64,000 bases of DNA from Telluribacter humicola (GCF_017355935.1 NZ_JAFIQT010000001.1:620001-684000); one strand, 5' to 3'. Counted from the first letter of the stretch, positions 34,686-44,026 are shown. Numbers and translations are program-made. Notes: generated by a model from the sequence alone, not told the origin.

Positions 34686-35780
34686 CTAAGCCTTAGGGGC
34701 AACTACTGCTTCCACCATAGTGATATACTGCGCTATACCCTCTTCGATCTCATGCACGTAGATAAACTCATCGGCTGTATGCGAGCGCTCCGAATGGCCG
34801 GGACCCATCTTGAGCGAAGGACAGTCCAGCAGGGCCTGATCAGAAGTAGTGGGGGAGCCGTAGGTATTGCGGCCCAGCGCTACGCCCGCCTGTACAATGG
34901 CATGTTCAACCGGTATACTTGAGGGGCGGAGCCGGATTGAGCGCGGCTGAATCTCAGACTGAATATTTTCCTTAATGGTCTCCACGATTTCTTCCAGCGT
35001 GTACTGGTCTGTCACTCTAATGTCAACTGTGAAGGTACAGGCATCGGGTACTACATTGTGCTGGGTACCAGCGTTGATAATGGTTACCGACATCTTGATA
35101 GGCCCCAGCGTAGGAGACACCTTTGGGAAGCGGTAGTTGGTCAGCCAGTTGATATCCTTGATTGCTTTATAGATGGCGTTATCCCCTTCTTCGCGGGCAG
35201 CGTGACCCGACTTGCCACGAGCGATGCAATCGATTACCAGCAGTCCCTTCTCAGCCACAGCCAGGTGCATCTGGGTAGGCTCACCTACAATGGCAAATTC
35301 GATGGGTGGTAGCTCAGGAACTACTATTTCCAGGCCTTCTTTGCCCGATATCTCCTCTTCGGCGGTAGCCGCCAGAGCAATGTTATAGGTAAGGTCAGAG
35401 CGGTCGTAGAAATGGCAGAAGGTCGCAATTAGTGATACCAGGCATCCGCCGGCATCATTGCTACCAAGACCGTAAAGCTTCCCATCTTTTTCAACGGGCT
35501 CAAACGGATCAAGCGTCCAGGATTTATTGGGCTTGACAGTATCGTGATGGGAGTTGAGCAGCAGCGTAGGCTTGGCCGGATCGAAATGCTGGTTCAGCGC
35601 CCAGATGTTATTCTTCTTACGCTGAAAAGGGATCTGCTTTTTCTTAAGAAACTCCTCAATAACCAGCGCAGTATTGTCTTCTTCGCGGCTGAAAGAGGGA
35701 GTTGCAATCAGGTTTTTCAGTAGTTCGGTCGCCTCTTGGGCGATGTTCTGCACGTATTCAGTATCTGTTGATAAAGCCAT
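34686..35780 (-). CDS. M20 family metallohydrolase, probable N-acyl-citrulline/ornithine deacylase
   Basis: From the ATG at 35780 the protein is 364 residues and has the M20 metal ligands: LLLNSHHDTVKP, LGSNDAGGCLVSL, ATAEEEISGKEG (general-base Glu-Glu), VGEPTQMHLAVAEKG, and the C-terminal GPGHSERSHTADEFIYVHE. In Bacteroidota a member of this family removes the acyl group from N-acyl-citrulline in arginine synthesis. That role fits the other arginine genes here but is inference, since the gene lies 9.5 kb from them. A -7 box precedes the start. Confidence 0.8.
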   Translation of the reverse strand: MALSTDTEYVQNIAQEATELLKNLIATPSFSREEDNTALVIEEFLKKKQIPFQRKKNNIWALNQHFDPAKPTLLLNSHHDTVKPNKSWTLDPFEPVEKDGKLYGLGSNDAGGCLVSLIATFCHFYDRSDLTYNIALAATAEEEISGKEGLEIVVPELPPIEFAIVGEPTQMHLAVAEKGLLVIDCIARGKSGHAAREEGDNAIYKAIKDINWLTNYRFPKVSPTLGPIKMSVTIINAGTQHNVVPDACTFTVDIRVTDQYTLEEIVETIKENIQSEIQPRSIRLRPSSIPVEHAIVQAGVALGRNTYGSPTTSDQALLDCPSLKMGPGHSERSHTADEFIYVHEIEEGIAQYITMVEAVVAPKA

Positions 35781-35813
35781 AGGGGCATTCTTTATTTTCC
35801 ATATGCTATGCGC

Positions 35814-35821
35814 CAAAGGTA
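35814..35821 (-). promoter_or_regulatory. Putative -7 box of the M20 hydrolase gene
   Basis: On the minus strand this reads TACCTTTG (consensus TAnnTTTG), placing the start of transcription about 27 nt before the ATG at 35780. The best upstream TTG is only 11 nt away, so the -33 element is unclear. Confidence 0.45.
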
Positions 35822-35932
35822 CAAAAATTGTGCAAAACGACCGTATTCCCTGCTACTTAGCCAGCGTTGAGGTAGTGGTACTTGTACAATTCTTTTTATA
35901 TTCACCTACCTGAATACCATCTCTGAATCACT

Positions 35933-36985
35933 ATGGAAAAGTCATCCCTGCTACTATATGGTGCTAACGGCTACACCGGCCAACTCATTGTAGATATTTG
36001 TCATGAGTATGGTATAGTACCCATCCTGGCAGCGCGGCGTGAGGAGGCCATCCGTCCCCTGGCTGAGCACATAGGTACTCAGTACCGGGTCGTGGAACTG
36101 TCGGATCAGGAGGAGTTGCGGAGAGCACTGGCCGATGTAAAGGTAGTACTGCATGCAGCGGGACCTTTCAAATTTACAGCCCGTCCTATGATCGAGGCTT
36201 GCTTGGCTACGCAGACGCACTACCTGGACATTACCGGTGAGATAGAGGTATTCGAACTGGCTAAACAATACGATGAGGCGGCCCGTAAAGCTGGAGTTAT
36301 GGTACTGCCGGGTGCCGGGTTTGATGTAGTACCTACTGATTGCCTGGCTCTATACCTCAAAAAGCAACTACCGGATGCTACCCACCTCAAACTGGCCTTT
36401 GAAACCGTAGGTGGTGGCTTATCACACGGTACGGCCAGTACTATGGTAGAGGGTTTGGGTGTAGGAGGAGCCGTACGTGAGAATGGCAAGATAGTAAGCA
36501 AAAAGCTGGGGCATAAAAGTATGTGGTTAGAGATCAATGGGCGGAAGCGCTTCTTCATGACCATTCCCTGGGGCGACGTATCTACCGCCTACCATACCAC
36601 GGGTATTCCTAATATAGAAACTTACACCGGTATCTCACCTAAGGTACATAACCTGCTACGGTTTCAGGGGCTGTACAACTGGCTGCTAGGTTCAGCTCTT
36701 GTAAAAAAGATAGCGAAGAGCCGAGTAGACAAGATTACCGGCCCTACCGAAGCCATGCGTCGGCTGGCTAGTAGCCATGTGTGGGGTGAGGTAATTAATG
36801 CCTCCGGAAACCGTAGGATCGCTCAATTAACCTGTCCCGAAGGCTATACGCTCACCGCTCATAGTAGTCTTATTATAGCTAAGAAAGTACTAGATGGAAA
36901 CTTTAAAGCTGGTTATCAGACACCGGCTTCGGCCTATGGTGAAGATCTAGTACTTGAAGTACCGGGCGTGGAGCGGGTGGGGTAG
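35933..36985 (+). CDS. Saccharopine dehydrogenase-like NAD(P)-binding oxidoreductase
   Basis: The 350-residue protein opens with the Rossmann motif LLLYGANGYTGQLIVDI and AARREEAIRPLA, then VVLHAAGPFKFTARPMIEACL and HYLDITGEIEVF. The middle has LPGAGFDVVPTDCLALYL, and the C-terminal half is divergent. This pattern is typical of the saccharopine-dehydrogenase-like family, including trans-acting enoyl reductases of lipid synthesis. The substrate cannot be told. The gene is divergent from the M20 hydrolase. Confidence 0.8.
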   Translation: MEKSSLLLYGANGYTGQLIVDICHEYGIVPILAARREEAIRPLAEHIGTQYRVVELSDQEELRRALADVKVVLHAAGPFKFTARPMIEACLATQTHYLDITGEIEVFELAKQYDEAARKAGVMVLPGAGFDVVPTDCLALYLKKQLPDATHLKLAFETVGGGLSHGTASTMVEGLGVGGAVRENGKIVSKKLGHKSMWLEINGRKRFFMTIPWGDVSTAYHTTGIPNIETYTGISPKVHNLLRFQGLYNWLLGSALVKKIAKSRVDKITGPTEAMRRLASSHVWGEVINASGNRRIAQLTCPEGYTLTAHSSLIIAKKVLDGNFKAGYQTPASAYGEDLVLEVPGVERVG

Positions 36986-37042
36986 TATATTAGCCAAAAG
37001 GTCTGATTTTTTGTTATTGTAGTAATCATTTATGATATACCT

Positions 37043-37377
37043 ATGCAACTGCCTTCTATACTTTCCAGTAACACAGCAGAGCTATCCGGACTTGTAAACA
37101 GTATCGGGTAGATAAGTTATATGCATTCGGATCAGTACTTACTGAACAATTCCAGGAGGAAACTAGTGATTTAGACCTACTAGTAGAACTGGAATCCATG
37201 TCTCCCGTTGAGAATGGTGAAACATTACTGAAACTATGGGAGGCATTGGAAAATCTATTTCAAAGGAAAGTTGACCTTTTAACTGAACAGCCTATAAAGA
37301 ATGAGTACCTGAGAGAGAATATCAATAGGACAAAACGACTCATTTATGACAGAAGAAGTGAAAAAATACTTATATGA
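37043..37377 (+). pseudogene. mntA: Frameshifted MntA-type nucleotidyltransferase antitoxin
   Basis: From the ATG at 37043 the reading frame stops after 22 codons (TAG at 37109). A frame opening at 37072 continues the same protein from CKQYRVDKLYAFGSV (TGT at 37093) to a TGA at 37375. One extra T at CTT-TGT would restore a single frame. The second frame has GSVLTEQFQEETSDLDLLVE, the GS-x-DxD catalytic site of minimal nucleotidyltransferases. The first ATG in it (37198) lies after the catalytic motif. The 3' end overlaps hepT by 32 nt. It may be truly broken or a sequencing error. Confidence 0.8.
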
Positions 37378-37669
37378 TGTTCTGTTGGCTATTGAGCAGT
37401 TTCTGGTAGGTATTGAAAAGTTTGAGGATTATCAGAATGATTTAAAAACTAAAAGTGCCGTAGAAAGACAACTTTCCATTGTAGGGGGAGCTGTTAATAA
37501 ATATGGTAAGGCAAGTACTGAGAAATTGTCCCATTCAGAACAAATAGTAGCTGTACGTAACCGACTTATTCATGCTTACGACGCGATTGATGATACTATT
37601 ATCTGGGTAATCGTACAGAAGTACTTACTTATTTTGAAATCAGAGGTTAAAGAAAAGTTGAGCAGGTAG
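37346..37669 (+). CDS. hepT: HepT-like HEPN-domain toxin
   Basis: The 107-residue protein is a HEPN-fold helical bundle with the RNase motif RNRLIHAYD (Arg71, His76, Tyr78; RX4HXY). In MntA/HepT pairs the toxin cleaves RNA and is silenced when MntA adds AMP to the tyrosine of this motif. The overlap with the mntA frame shows they were one operon. The toxin frame is intact with ATG at 37346, while the antitoxin gene is frameshifted, which is unusual. It ends 12 nt before a convergent transporter gene. Confidence 0.9.
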   Translation: MTEEVKKYLYDVLLAIEQFLVGIEKFEDYQNDLKTKSAVERQLSIVGGAVNKYGKASTEKLSHSEQIVAVRNRLIHAYDAIDDTIIWVIVQKYLLILKSEVKEKLSR

Positions 37670-37681
37670 TTACATACAATA

Positions 37682-38692
37682 TCACCCCGCCGCGATGATC
37701 AGCCCCAGCCCTATCAGGTAGCAGATCAGCATGAGGTTGAGGAGCGTAGAGGTCCCCTTAGGGGCATTTCGGAATTCTTTCCAGATGTAGATACCCCATA
37801 TAGCAGCCACTACTGTGGCACCCTGGCCCAAACCGTAGGAGATAGCAGGACCTGCTTCGCCCGAAGCGATAATATTAAATGACATCCCGATGCACCAGAT
37901 CACACCACCGGCTATACCGGTGAGGTGGCTGCGGACGTTGCCGCGGAAGTAGTCGGCATAGGATACGGGCTCTCCGGTGAAAGGGCGGTACATGAGCAGG
38001 GTATTGAACAGAAAGTTGCTCAGCAAAATACCTACAGCGAAGAACACTACCGCTGTATAAGGACTTAGCTTGCCCGGCAGGGGTTGGTTGAAATCCGGGA
38101 ACATAGCCTGCGCCACGTACTTATAGAAGAATCCCATCAGCAAGCCTGCCACGACCGCCAGTACCAGCCCTTTGGTAGATACGCCCGGCGTGGATACGCC
38201 CTGAGTAGTACTCGACAGTTTGCGGTAGGCGCTGGCGTTGAGTAGAATGGCTGCCACTACCAAAGCCACGCCGCCAAACAGGAGCGTAGCATTGCCGACG
38301 GGCTGGTCGAGGTAGTTGACTATTACTCCCACGACCAAAGCCAGACCGATACCCACCGGAAAAGCAACCGACATACCCGCGATAGAGATAGCCGCCACCA
38401 GCAGGATATTGGCCGCGTTAAATAAGACCCCTCCCCATATGGCCGAGCCTATACTGGAACCATCCGCCTGTTGGACGTCAGGAATAAAGCTACGGCCGCC
38501 GTCGCCGGTACTTCCGAATGTGAAAGCAAACAGGAGCGCCAGCAGCAGGATACCCAACACATAGTCCCAGTAGAAGAGCTCGAAGCGCCAGTGTCCGGCG
38601 GCCAGTTTTTGAGTGTTGGCCCAGGAGCCCCAGCAGAGCATGGTTACAAAACAGAAAATTATAGCGGTAGTGTAGGTTTCGACGATGAACAT
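37682..38692 (-). CDS. GRP-family sugar transporter (probable ribose permease)
   Basis: The 336-residue integral membrane protein has about ten hydrophobic segments and family markers: an N-terminal FVTMLCWGSWANTQKL, FYWDYVLGILL, PVGIGLALVVG, and a C-terminal YGLGQGATVVAAIWGIYIWKEF. This matches the GRP/DMT-type glucose-ribose transporters (GlcU, RbsU). It follows rbsK by 59 bp on the same strand, so ribose is the likely substrate, by context only. Confidence 0.82.
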   Translation of the reverse strand: MFIVETYTTAIIFCFVTMLCWGSWANTQKLAAGHWRFELFYWDYVLGILLLALLFAFTFGSTGDGGRSFIPDVQQADGSSIGSAIWGGVLFNAANILLVAAISIAGMSVAFPVGIGLALVVGVIVNYLDQPVGNATLLFGGVALVVAAILLNASAYRKLSSTTQGVSTPGVSTKGLVLAVVAGLLMGFFYKYVAQAMFPDFNQPLPGKLSPYTAVVFFAVGILLSNFLFNTLLMYRPFTGEPVSYADYFRGNVRSHLTGIAGGVIWCIGMSFNIIASGEAGPAISYGLGQGATVVAAIWGIYIWKEFRNAPKGTSTLLNLMLICYLIGLGLIIAAG

Positions 38693-38751
38693 AGGGAGGA
38701 GTTGGAGGAGCTAGGGTGTTGCTTTATCAGAAAGAAGACAGATTAGACTAG

Positions 38752-39642
38752 TTACGAAACTTCATGCCGATAGGGCATTGAGCTCTGTGCCCCCAACCGT
38801 GTAACCGAGAGAGCGGCGGCTTTACAGGCAAAGGCTACGGAATCCCGCAAGGATACCCCTTCGGCTAAGCCTACGGCCAGAGCACCGTTGAAGCAGTCAC
38901 CGGCGGCGGTAGAGTCGATGGCCTTTACGGCTACTCCCTCTACGATACCTTCAAATTCACCGCTTAGTATATACGCACCCCTGGCGCCCAGCGTAATCAC
39001 GACATGTGACACACCCATATCCTGCAAGGCACGAGCGGCTTTGCCTACACTCTCTTCGGTGACGGGGATACCCGTCAGTAGTTCGGCTTCGGTTTCGTTG
39101 GGGGTAATCAGGTAGAGGTGGGAGAGCAGGTCAGTGGCTAACCTCTGAGCGGGAGCGGGATTCAGGATCACCCGTAGTCCGCGCTGCGCGCTCCTCCGAA
39201 TGGCATACTCTACGGTAGCCAGAGGTATTTCCAGCTGGAGGAGTACTATGTCATTGGGCGAGCAGGCATCAATAGCGGCTTCTACTTCGTCGGGTTGAAG
39301 ATTACCGTTGGCACCGGGGGCGACTACAATGCAATTTTCGCCCTGATCATCCACGGTAATGAGAGCAACTCCCGACGGACCATCATCTTTGACAATAGCC
39401 GCTGTATCTATACCTTCCTTTCGAAATCCTTCCACAGCTTGTTCACCAAAGAGGTCATTCCCAACCTTAGCCACCAGCCGGACCGAGGCACCCAAGCGGG
39501 CAGCGGCTACGGCCTGGTTAGCTCCCTTTCCACCGGGATTCATCAAAAAAGTACCACCAATAACGGTTTCGCCGGGAGCAGGAAGCTTCTGAGTCTTTAC
39601 GACCATGTCCGTGTTGGAGCTTCCTATCAGTAGGATGTTCAT
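38752..39642 (-). CDS. rbsK: Ribokinase
   Basis: The 296-residue PfkB-family protein has the N-terminal GSSNTDMVVKTQKLPAPGET and NPGGKGANQAVAAARLGA, and the C-terminal IDSTAAGDCFNGALAVGLAEG with the catalytic Asp in the GD motif. It phosphorylates ribose to ribose-5-phosphate with ATP. It is upstream of the sugar transporter on the same strand. The two form a small ribose uptake and use unit. Confidence 0.93.
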   Translation of the reverse strand: MNILLIGSSNTDMVVKTQKLPAPGETVIGGTFLMNPGGKGANQAVAAARLGASVRLVAKVGNDLFGEQAVEGFRKEGIDTAAIVKDDGPSGVALITVDDQGENCIVVAPGANGNLQPDEVEAAIDACSPNDIVLLQLEIPLATVEYAIRRSAQRGLRVILNPAPAQRLATDLLSHLYLITPNETEAELLTGIPVTEESVGKAARALQDMGVSHVVITLGARGAYILSGEFEGIVEGVAVKAIDSTAAGDCFNGALAVGLAEGVSLRDSVAFACKAAALSVTRLGAQSSMPYRHEVS

Positions 39643-39719
39643 GTATATGTATGTTACAACCAGTATCGTATACTACTAGTGGTAAGCACGCTTAGGAGTT
39701 ATTCTAATGCAACGGGTAC

Positions 39720-39754
39720 AAAAAAAGCCCTTCACCACCAGGGCAAAGGGCTTT
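39720..39754 (-). terminator. Terminator of the Rieske/FAD oxidoreductase gene
   Basis: AAAGCCCTT (39724-39732) pairs with AAGGGCTTT (39746-39754) around a 13-nt loop. On the minus strand it is followed by a T run (As at 39720-39726), 17 nt past the stop at 39771. Confidence 0.87.
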
Positions 39755-39770
39755 GACTAGCTGTACTTTT

Positions 39771-41366
39771 CTAGCGCGATACCAGCATTGATGATTGCTT
39801 CAGATAGCCTTCCCAGTTATCTATCTCTTCCAACACCTCAGGGCCTGGCATACTACCATTGTACATCAACTCCTGTAGAGCTGCTATATCGGCATCATGC
39901 TCCAGGCCCAGCACCGCCTTGATCTGATTATCTTTTATATAATACGCCAGAAATCGATCCTGCTGGAGGCTACCGCTGATCAGGACATCATCATAGTCCT
40001 CCACGTAGCCTACATACCGCAGATTGCGTCCCTGCTGATTGGTCCAGAAGAATGGAACTGTATCGTACAACTGACCGGCTCCGGCCATATTCTTACCCGC
40101 TATGCGACCTTGTTGTCCTGCTACTTTCCAGTGCTCAATCCGGCAGTGACCCGTCCCAAAAGGTACATAAGCAATATCTCCGGCTGCATATAGTGTATTA
40201 GTTATACGTAGGAATGAATCTACTTTGACACCTCCATCCTTTTCACGCTCTATACCTTTCAGAAAATCCAAAGCTGGCTTCACCCCAATACCAACCAGTA
40301 CCAGATCGGCCGGTAGGGTATCGCCGTTATCAAGCACCACTTCATTTATTATATCTTCACCATTCAGCTTCATCACCTTTCGTTCCAGCCGGAACTTCAC
40401 GCCTGCCTCTTCGTGCCACTGCTGTATACGCTTACCTACTTCCCGTCCCCAAATTTTCTGGAAAGGAGTAATATCCGGAGAAACAACGGTTACGTCACAG
40501 CCTCTTTTACCCAGGCTCATGGCTCCTTCCAGTCCGATAAATGAGCCTCCTACTATTACTACCCGGGTACCTTCGTTCGCCGCATTTCGTAGCTGACGAC
40601 TATCTTTTAGCGAGCGCAACAGAAACACGTTGGGCTTATCAGCTCCCTCCAAACGAAGATTGCAGGTTTCACCACCGGTACAGAGCAGGGCTTTATCGTA
40701 GGTAAGTTGGCTGCCATTGTCAAAGTCAATTTGTCGGACAAATGGATTCAGGCTTTTAACACAATGATCTTTCAAAAGCTCTATGCCGTACTTTTCGTAA
40801 AAGTCAGCAGTACGCAGGGGCATCTGCTCGTCCGAGGCTTTGCCCTGCAGGTACATCTTACTGACGTTGGTACGGTCGTAAGGAGCCTCACTTTCGGCTG
40901 TAATCATGATGATTCGCCCCCGGTAGCCGGCTTCGCGCATACCTTCGGCGGCATACTGTGCAGCGACGCCACCACCTACAATAGCATATATATCTTTATT
41001 CTTTGGATCGCGCAGGGTAAGTGGATTGGGCTTACAGTCCGGCAGATCACCCTCGGGTACATACACATATACATCATCTCCACGTACCTCCACTTTGTAG
41101 GTAGGCAGACCATCCAGGCCGGGGGCTTCCAGATTTATTCCGGAATGGACATCGAAGCAGGCGTGGTGCCAGGGGCAGACCAATCGGTTCCCATTAAGAG
41201 CTCCCTTGACCAGAGGGGCACCGTAGTGGGTACATTTTGGGGACAAGGCGTAGAACGCGCCTTCATTACGGATAAGCAGGACTTTCGCACCGCCAGCTTG
41301 TACTTCCTCCTTGTGCTCGTCGGGCCATTCACTGACTTTGGCCACCCAGTATTCTCTTTTTTCCAT
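39771..41366 (-). CDS. Rieske-domain FAD-dependent oxidoreductase (apoptosis-inducing-factor-like)
   Basis: From the ATG at 41366 the protein has 531 residues. It begins with a Rieske [2Fe-2S] domain (about 5-105) with ligands Cys45/His47 (KCTHYGAPL) and Cys64/His67 (CPWHHACF). A pyridine nucleotide-disulphide reductase core follows (about 125-430: YAIVGGGVAAQYAAEGMRE, VVIVGGSFIGLEGAMSL, LYAAGDIAYVPF) and a reductase C-terminal domain. This matches AIFM3-like and ferredoxin-reductase-type enzymes. It should pass electrons from NAD(P)H to a partner, which is not evident here. The frame extends to a TTG at 41393, but the ATG is preferred. Confidence 0.9.
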   Translation of the reverse strand: MEKREYWVAKVSEWPDEHKEEVQAGGAKVLLIRNEGAFYALSPKCTHYGAPLVKGALNGNRLVCPWHHACFDVHSGINLEAPGLDGLPTYKVEVRGDDVYVYVPEGDLPDCKPNPLTLRDPKNKDIYAIVGGGVAAQYAAEGMREAGYRGRIIMITAESEAPYDRTNVSKMYLQGKASDEQMPLRTADFYEKYGIELLKDHCVKSLNPFVRQIDFDNGSQLTYDKALLCTGGETCNLRLEGADKPNVFLLRSLKDSRQLRNAANEGTRVVIVGGSFIGLEGAMSLGKRGCDVTVVSPDITPFQKIWGREVGKRIQQWHEEAGVKFRLERKVMKLNGEDIINEVVLDNGDTLPADLVLVGIGVKPALDFLKGIEREKDGGVKVDSFLRITNTLYAAGDIAYVPFGTGHCRIEHWKVAGQQGRIAGKNMAGAGQLYDTVPFFWTNQQGRNLRYVGYVEDYDDVLISGSLQQDRFLAYYIKDNQIKAVLGLEHDADIAALQELMYNGSMPGPEVLEEIDNWEGYLKQSSMLVSR

Positions 41367-41744
41367 AGGGGTAGGTTGGGTTGAATACAGCAATGCTTAT
41401 AACAAAAATGTTAAAAACCGTACTTCAAAAAGAGGAGGAGGAGAAACAGAGGTGGTTACAAAAAATCAAATTTAGCAATAATTTAATACATTTACTGGCT
41501 TGTATCAAATTTATGTAGGATAGATTGTGATTTGATAATGAATGAGATATAGTTAGTGAAGGAGACTCGGGAGGTAGGTTAGCTGTGTAACTAGTGGCGC
41601 TTTTGTGGAAATCGCACCCTTGCAATTACAGCCCCAGCTACACCTACACAGGCTAGTACTTGAAAAAAATAGAGAGTATATAAGGAGTTGGAAGCTCTCC
41701 CTATCAAACCATGTATAAATCAGATAGGGAGAGCTTATAAGTAC
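41367..41744. other. Intergenic region of 378 bp with an inverted repeat near proA
   Basis: It lies upstream of the Rieske gene (minus strand) and downstream of proA (minus strand). It holds the repeat at 41692-41736 and an A-rich stretch near 41664. A 66-codon minus-strand frame (41425-41625) has no recognisable motif, so I leave it out. Confidence 0.5.
41692..41736 (-). terminator. Long perfect hairpin just after proA (terminator-like)
   Basis: A 14-nt arm (41692-41705, AAGCTCTCCCTATC) pairs perfectly with 41723-41736, around a 17-nt loop, only 9 nt past the proA stop. The minus strand lacks an immediate T run; seven Ts occur about 20 nt further on. Confidence 0.6.
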
Positions 41745-42995
41745 CTACCAGCGGGTCTGGCCGGAGCCAACTACTACCCATTTTTCGGTAACCAGTTTTT
41801 CGAGAGCAAAGGGACCACGCGCGTGTAGCTTTTGGGTAGAGATCCCAATTTCGGCTCCCAAACCAAATTCACCACCGTCTGTAAATCGGGTAGAAGCATT
41901 GGCATATACCGCGGCGGCATCCACCTCATTAAGGAACTTCTCAATAGACGCCGCATCACGTGATATAATAGCTTCGGAGTGGCGTGAGGAATACTGCTGA
42001 ATGTGGGAAATAGCTTCCGAAAGGCCATCAACTACCTTAATGGAGCATTTATAGTCCAGAAACTCCCGGCCAAAATCATCTGATGTAGCCTTCTGCAGGA
42101 GAGGGTATTCAGCAGCTTTAAGTACCTGATACGATTCCTCGTCTGCAAATACTTTGACGTTCCACTTAGTGAACTCTTCTTTCAGTGTAGGTAAGAAGGC
42201 TTCGGCTACAGCTCTATCCACTACTACGGTGTCCAGCGAGTTGCATACCGAAGGGCGCGATACCTTGGCATTGACCACTATGTCACGAGCCATTTCAAGA
42301 TCGGCAGTACTCTCTACGTAGGTATGGCATACGCCGGCCCCGGTTTCGATGGTAGGTACCAGCGAGTTCTGGCGAACGTATTGGATCAGGCCTTCGGAGC
42401 CACGTGGGATAATAATATCTACATAGCGAGTGGCTGAGAGCAGTTCGGCTACAAACTTACGATCAGTAGGAAGTAAGGCTACGGCAGCGGCGTCAACGCC
42501 AAATTCAGCAAGTACCTCATGAATAATACCAACCAGACACTCATTGGAGTACTGGGCCTCCTTACCTCCTTTGAGTACACAGGCGTTACCGGAGCGTAGG
42601 CACAGCGAGGCTACGTCAATAGTCACGTTGGGACGTGACTCATAGATCACACCTACTACTCCCAGCGGAACGGCTATCTTTTTCAGCTGAAGTCCTTGGG
42701 GCAGGGTACGTTCCAGTAACAACTGACCGGTAGGATCGGGTAGGGCTGCTACGTCACGCAGGCTCTGCGCCAGTCCCTGAATACGTTTTTCGTTCAGGAG
42801 CAGGCGGTCCTTCTTCGGATCACTGTCATCCATGCGCTCCAGGTCTTTCTGGTTTTCGGCGATGATACGTGCCTGATTGGCCAGTACCCGGTCCGCCAGG
42901 GTGGTGAGCAGGTCTGCCCGTTGGGCGTCTGAAAGGTTACGAACGGCCGCTGAGGCCTGTTTGGTAGCTTGTAGTAGGGATATGATTGATTCCAT
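41745..42995 (-). CDS. proA: Gamma-glutamyl phosphate reductase
   Basis: The 416-residue protein has the ProA markers KIAVPLGVVGVIYESRPNVT, NACVLKGGKEA, the phosphate-binding strand, and PSVCNSLDTVVVD with the catalytic Cys, plus the C-terminal GFGAEIGISTQKLHARGP-like end (here GLGAEIGISTQKLHARGP). It reduces gamma-glutamyl phosphate to glutamate semialdehyde with NADPH. Its start overlaps the proB stop by one base (TGATG), indicating translational coupling. Confidence 0.96.
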   Translation of the reverse strand: MESIISLLQATKQASAAVRNLSDAQRADLLTTLADRVLANQARIIAENQKDLERMDDSDPKKDRLLLNEKRIQGLAQSLRDVAALPDPTGQLLLERTLPQGLQLKKIAVPLGVVGVIYESRPNVTIDVASLCLRSGNACVLKGGKEAQYSNECLVGIIHEVLAEFGVDAAAVALLPTDRKFVAELLSATRYVDIIIPRGSEGLIQYVRQNSLVPTIETGAGVCHTYVESTADLEMARDIVVNAKVSRPSVCNSLDTVVVDRAVAEAFLPTLKEEFTKWNVKVFADEESYQVLKAAEYPLLQKATSDDFGREFLDYKCSIKVVDGLSEAISHIQQYSSRHSEAIISRDAASIEKFLNEVDAAAVYANASTRFTDGGEFGLGAEIGISTQKLHARGPFALEKLVTEKWVVVGSGQTRW

Positions 42996-44026
42996 CAGAG
43001 TAGTACGATATCGCTGGCGTTAGCCACTTCAAAATTCTGAGTTTTCAAATTGTTTATGATAGCCTGTGACGTCTCACGGGCACGGGCTACGGCTATCATC
43101 TCGTTTTCAGGAGTGAATAGTTCTATGATCTCGCCGGCCTCAAATTCACCTACTACTTCCAGTACTCCTACGGCCAGCAGGCTTTTCCGCTTTACCAGCG
43201 CCTGGGCAGCTCCTTCGTCGATGCGGAGCTTTCCGGCTACCAGACCGCCGCTGCCCAGCCAGCGCTTGCGGGCCGACAGGGTACTTTTCTGCGGGGTGAA
43301 TACGGTACCGGTCTCTCCCCCTAAGGCTCGGAGTATGCCATCCTTTTCGCCCATACCGAATATCACCACCCGGATACCCATACGGGTAGCCAGTTTGGCA
43401 AAGGTGAGTTTAGAGGCCATTCCCCCCAGTCCCAGGGCTGATTTGTCAGTCCTGACAAAGCGGAATACATCATTCACGTCAGGTACCTCACGCACCATCT
43501 GTCCGGCTTCGTCCAGCAGGCCGCCTACGGAGGTACATAGCATCAGGGCTTCGGCTCCGAAGCCAGCCGCTATAAGCGTAGCCAGTTCGTCATTGTCCGA
43601 AAACTTCAACTCTCGGTCGCTCACCACGTCATTCTCATTGACAATGGGAATAATACCGTTGCTCCAGAGTTCGTCGTAGGTTTCCTTGAGTTGCAGGAAC
43701 TGATGGCGGTTAGCGAAGTGCTGACGCTCGCAGAGGCTCTGGGCGATGGCTATACCGTAAGGGGTGAATTGGCTGGCGTAGATACCTACCAGCAGTGGAT
43801 TGCCCACCGAGGCGGCGGCTTTACGTTGGGTGATGGTACCTTTATAATCCTGTATATAAGCTTTGCCTGCCCCTACGGCTCCCGACGATACCAGGATCAG
43901 GCGGTAGTCCTTGTGAAGCAGGGATACCTGGCGGGCTACTTCCGCAATGATGGCCAGATCAGGCTCACCGGATGGACGGGTGATGGAAGCAGTACCAAAC
44001 TTAATAACGAGGATAGGCTTTGCCAC
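42995..44026 (-). CDS. proB: Glutamate 5-kinase with PUA domain
   Basis: The 343-residue protein has an amino-acid kinase domain (about 1-250: VIKFGTASITR, LVSSGAVGAGK, PIVNENDVVSDRELKFSDND, LGLGGMASKLTFAK) and a C-terminal PUA domain (about 265-343). It phosphorylates glutamate at the gamma-carboxyl for proline synthesis. It lies between aat (79 bp upstream) and proA (1-bp overlap), probably one transcript. Confidence 0.96.
   Translation of the reverse strand: MAKPILVIKFGTASITRPSGEPDLAIIAEVARQVSLLHKDYRLILVSSGAVGAGKAYIQDYKGTITQRKAAASVGNPLLVGIYASQFTPYGIAIAQSLCERQHFANRHQFLQLKETYDELWSNGIIPIVNENDVVSDRELKFSDNDELATLIAAGFGAEALMLCTSVGGLLDEAGQMVREVPDVNDVFRFVRTDKSALGLGGMASKLTFAKLATRMGIRVVIFGMGEKDGILRALGGETGTVFTPQKSTLSARKRWLGSGGLVAGKLRIDEGAAQALVKRKSLLAVGVLEVVGEFEAGEIIELFTPENEMIAVARARETSQAIINNLKTQNFEVANASDIVLL

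Noticed and set aside
37043-37377. Programmed frameshifting in the mntA frame
   Set aside because: The shift region (around GGA-CTT-GTA) has no slippery heptamer or downstream pseudoknot that I can see; decay or sequencing error is simpler.
41425-41625. A 66-codon minus-strand frame between the Rieske gene and proA
   Set aside because: Low-complexity content, no start context, no motif and no neighbours supporting it.
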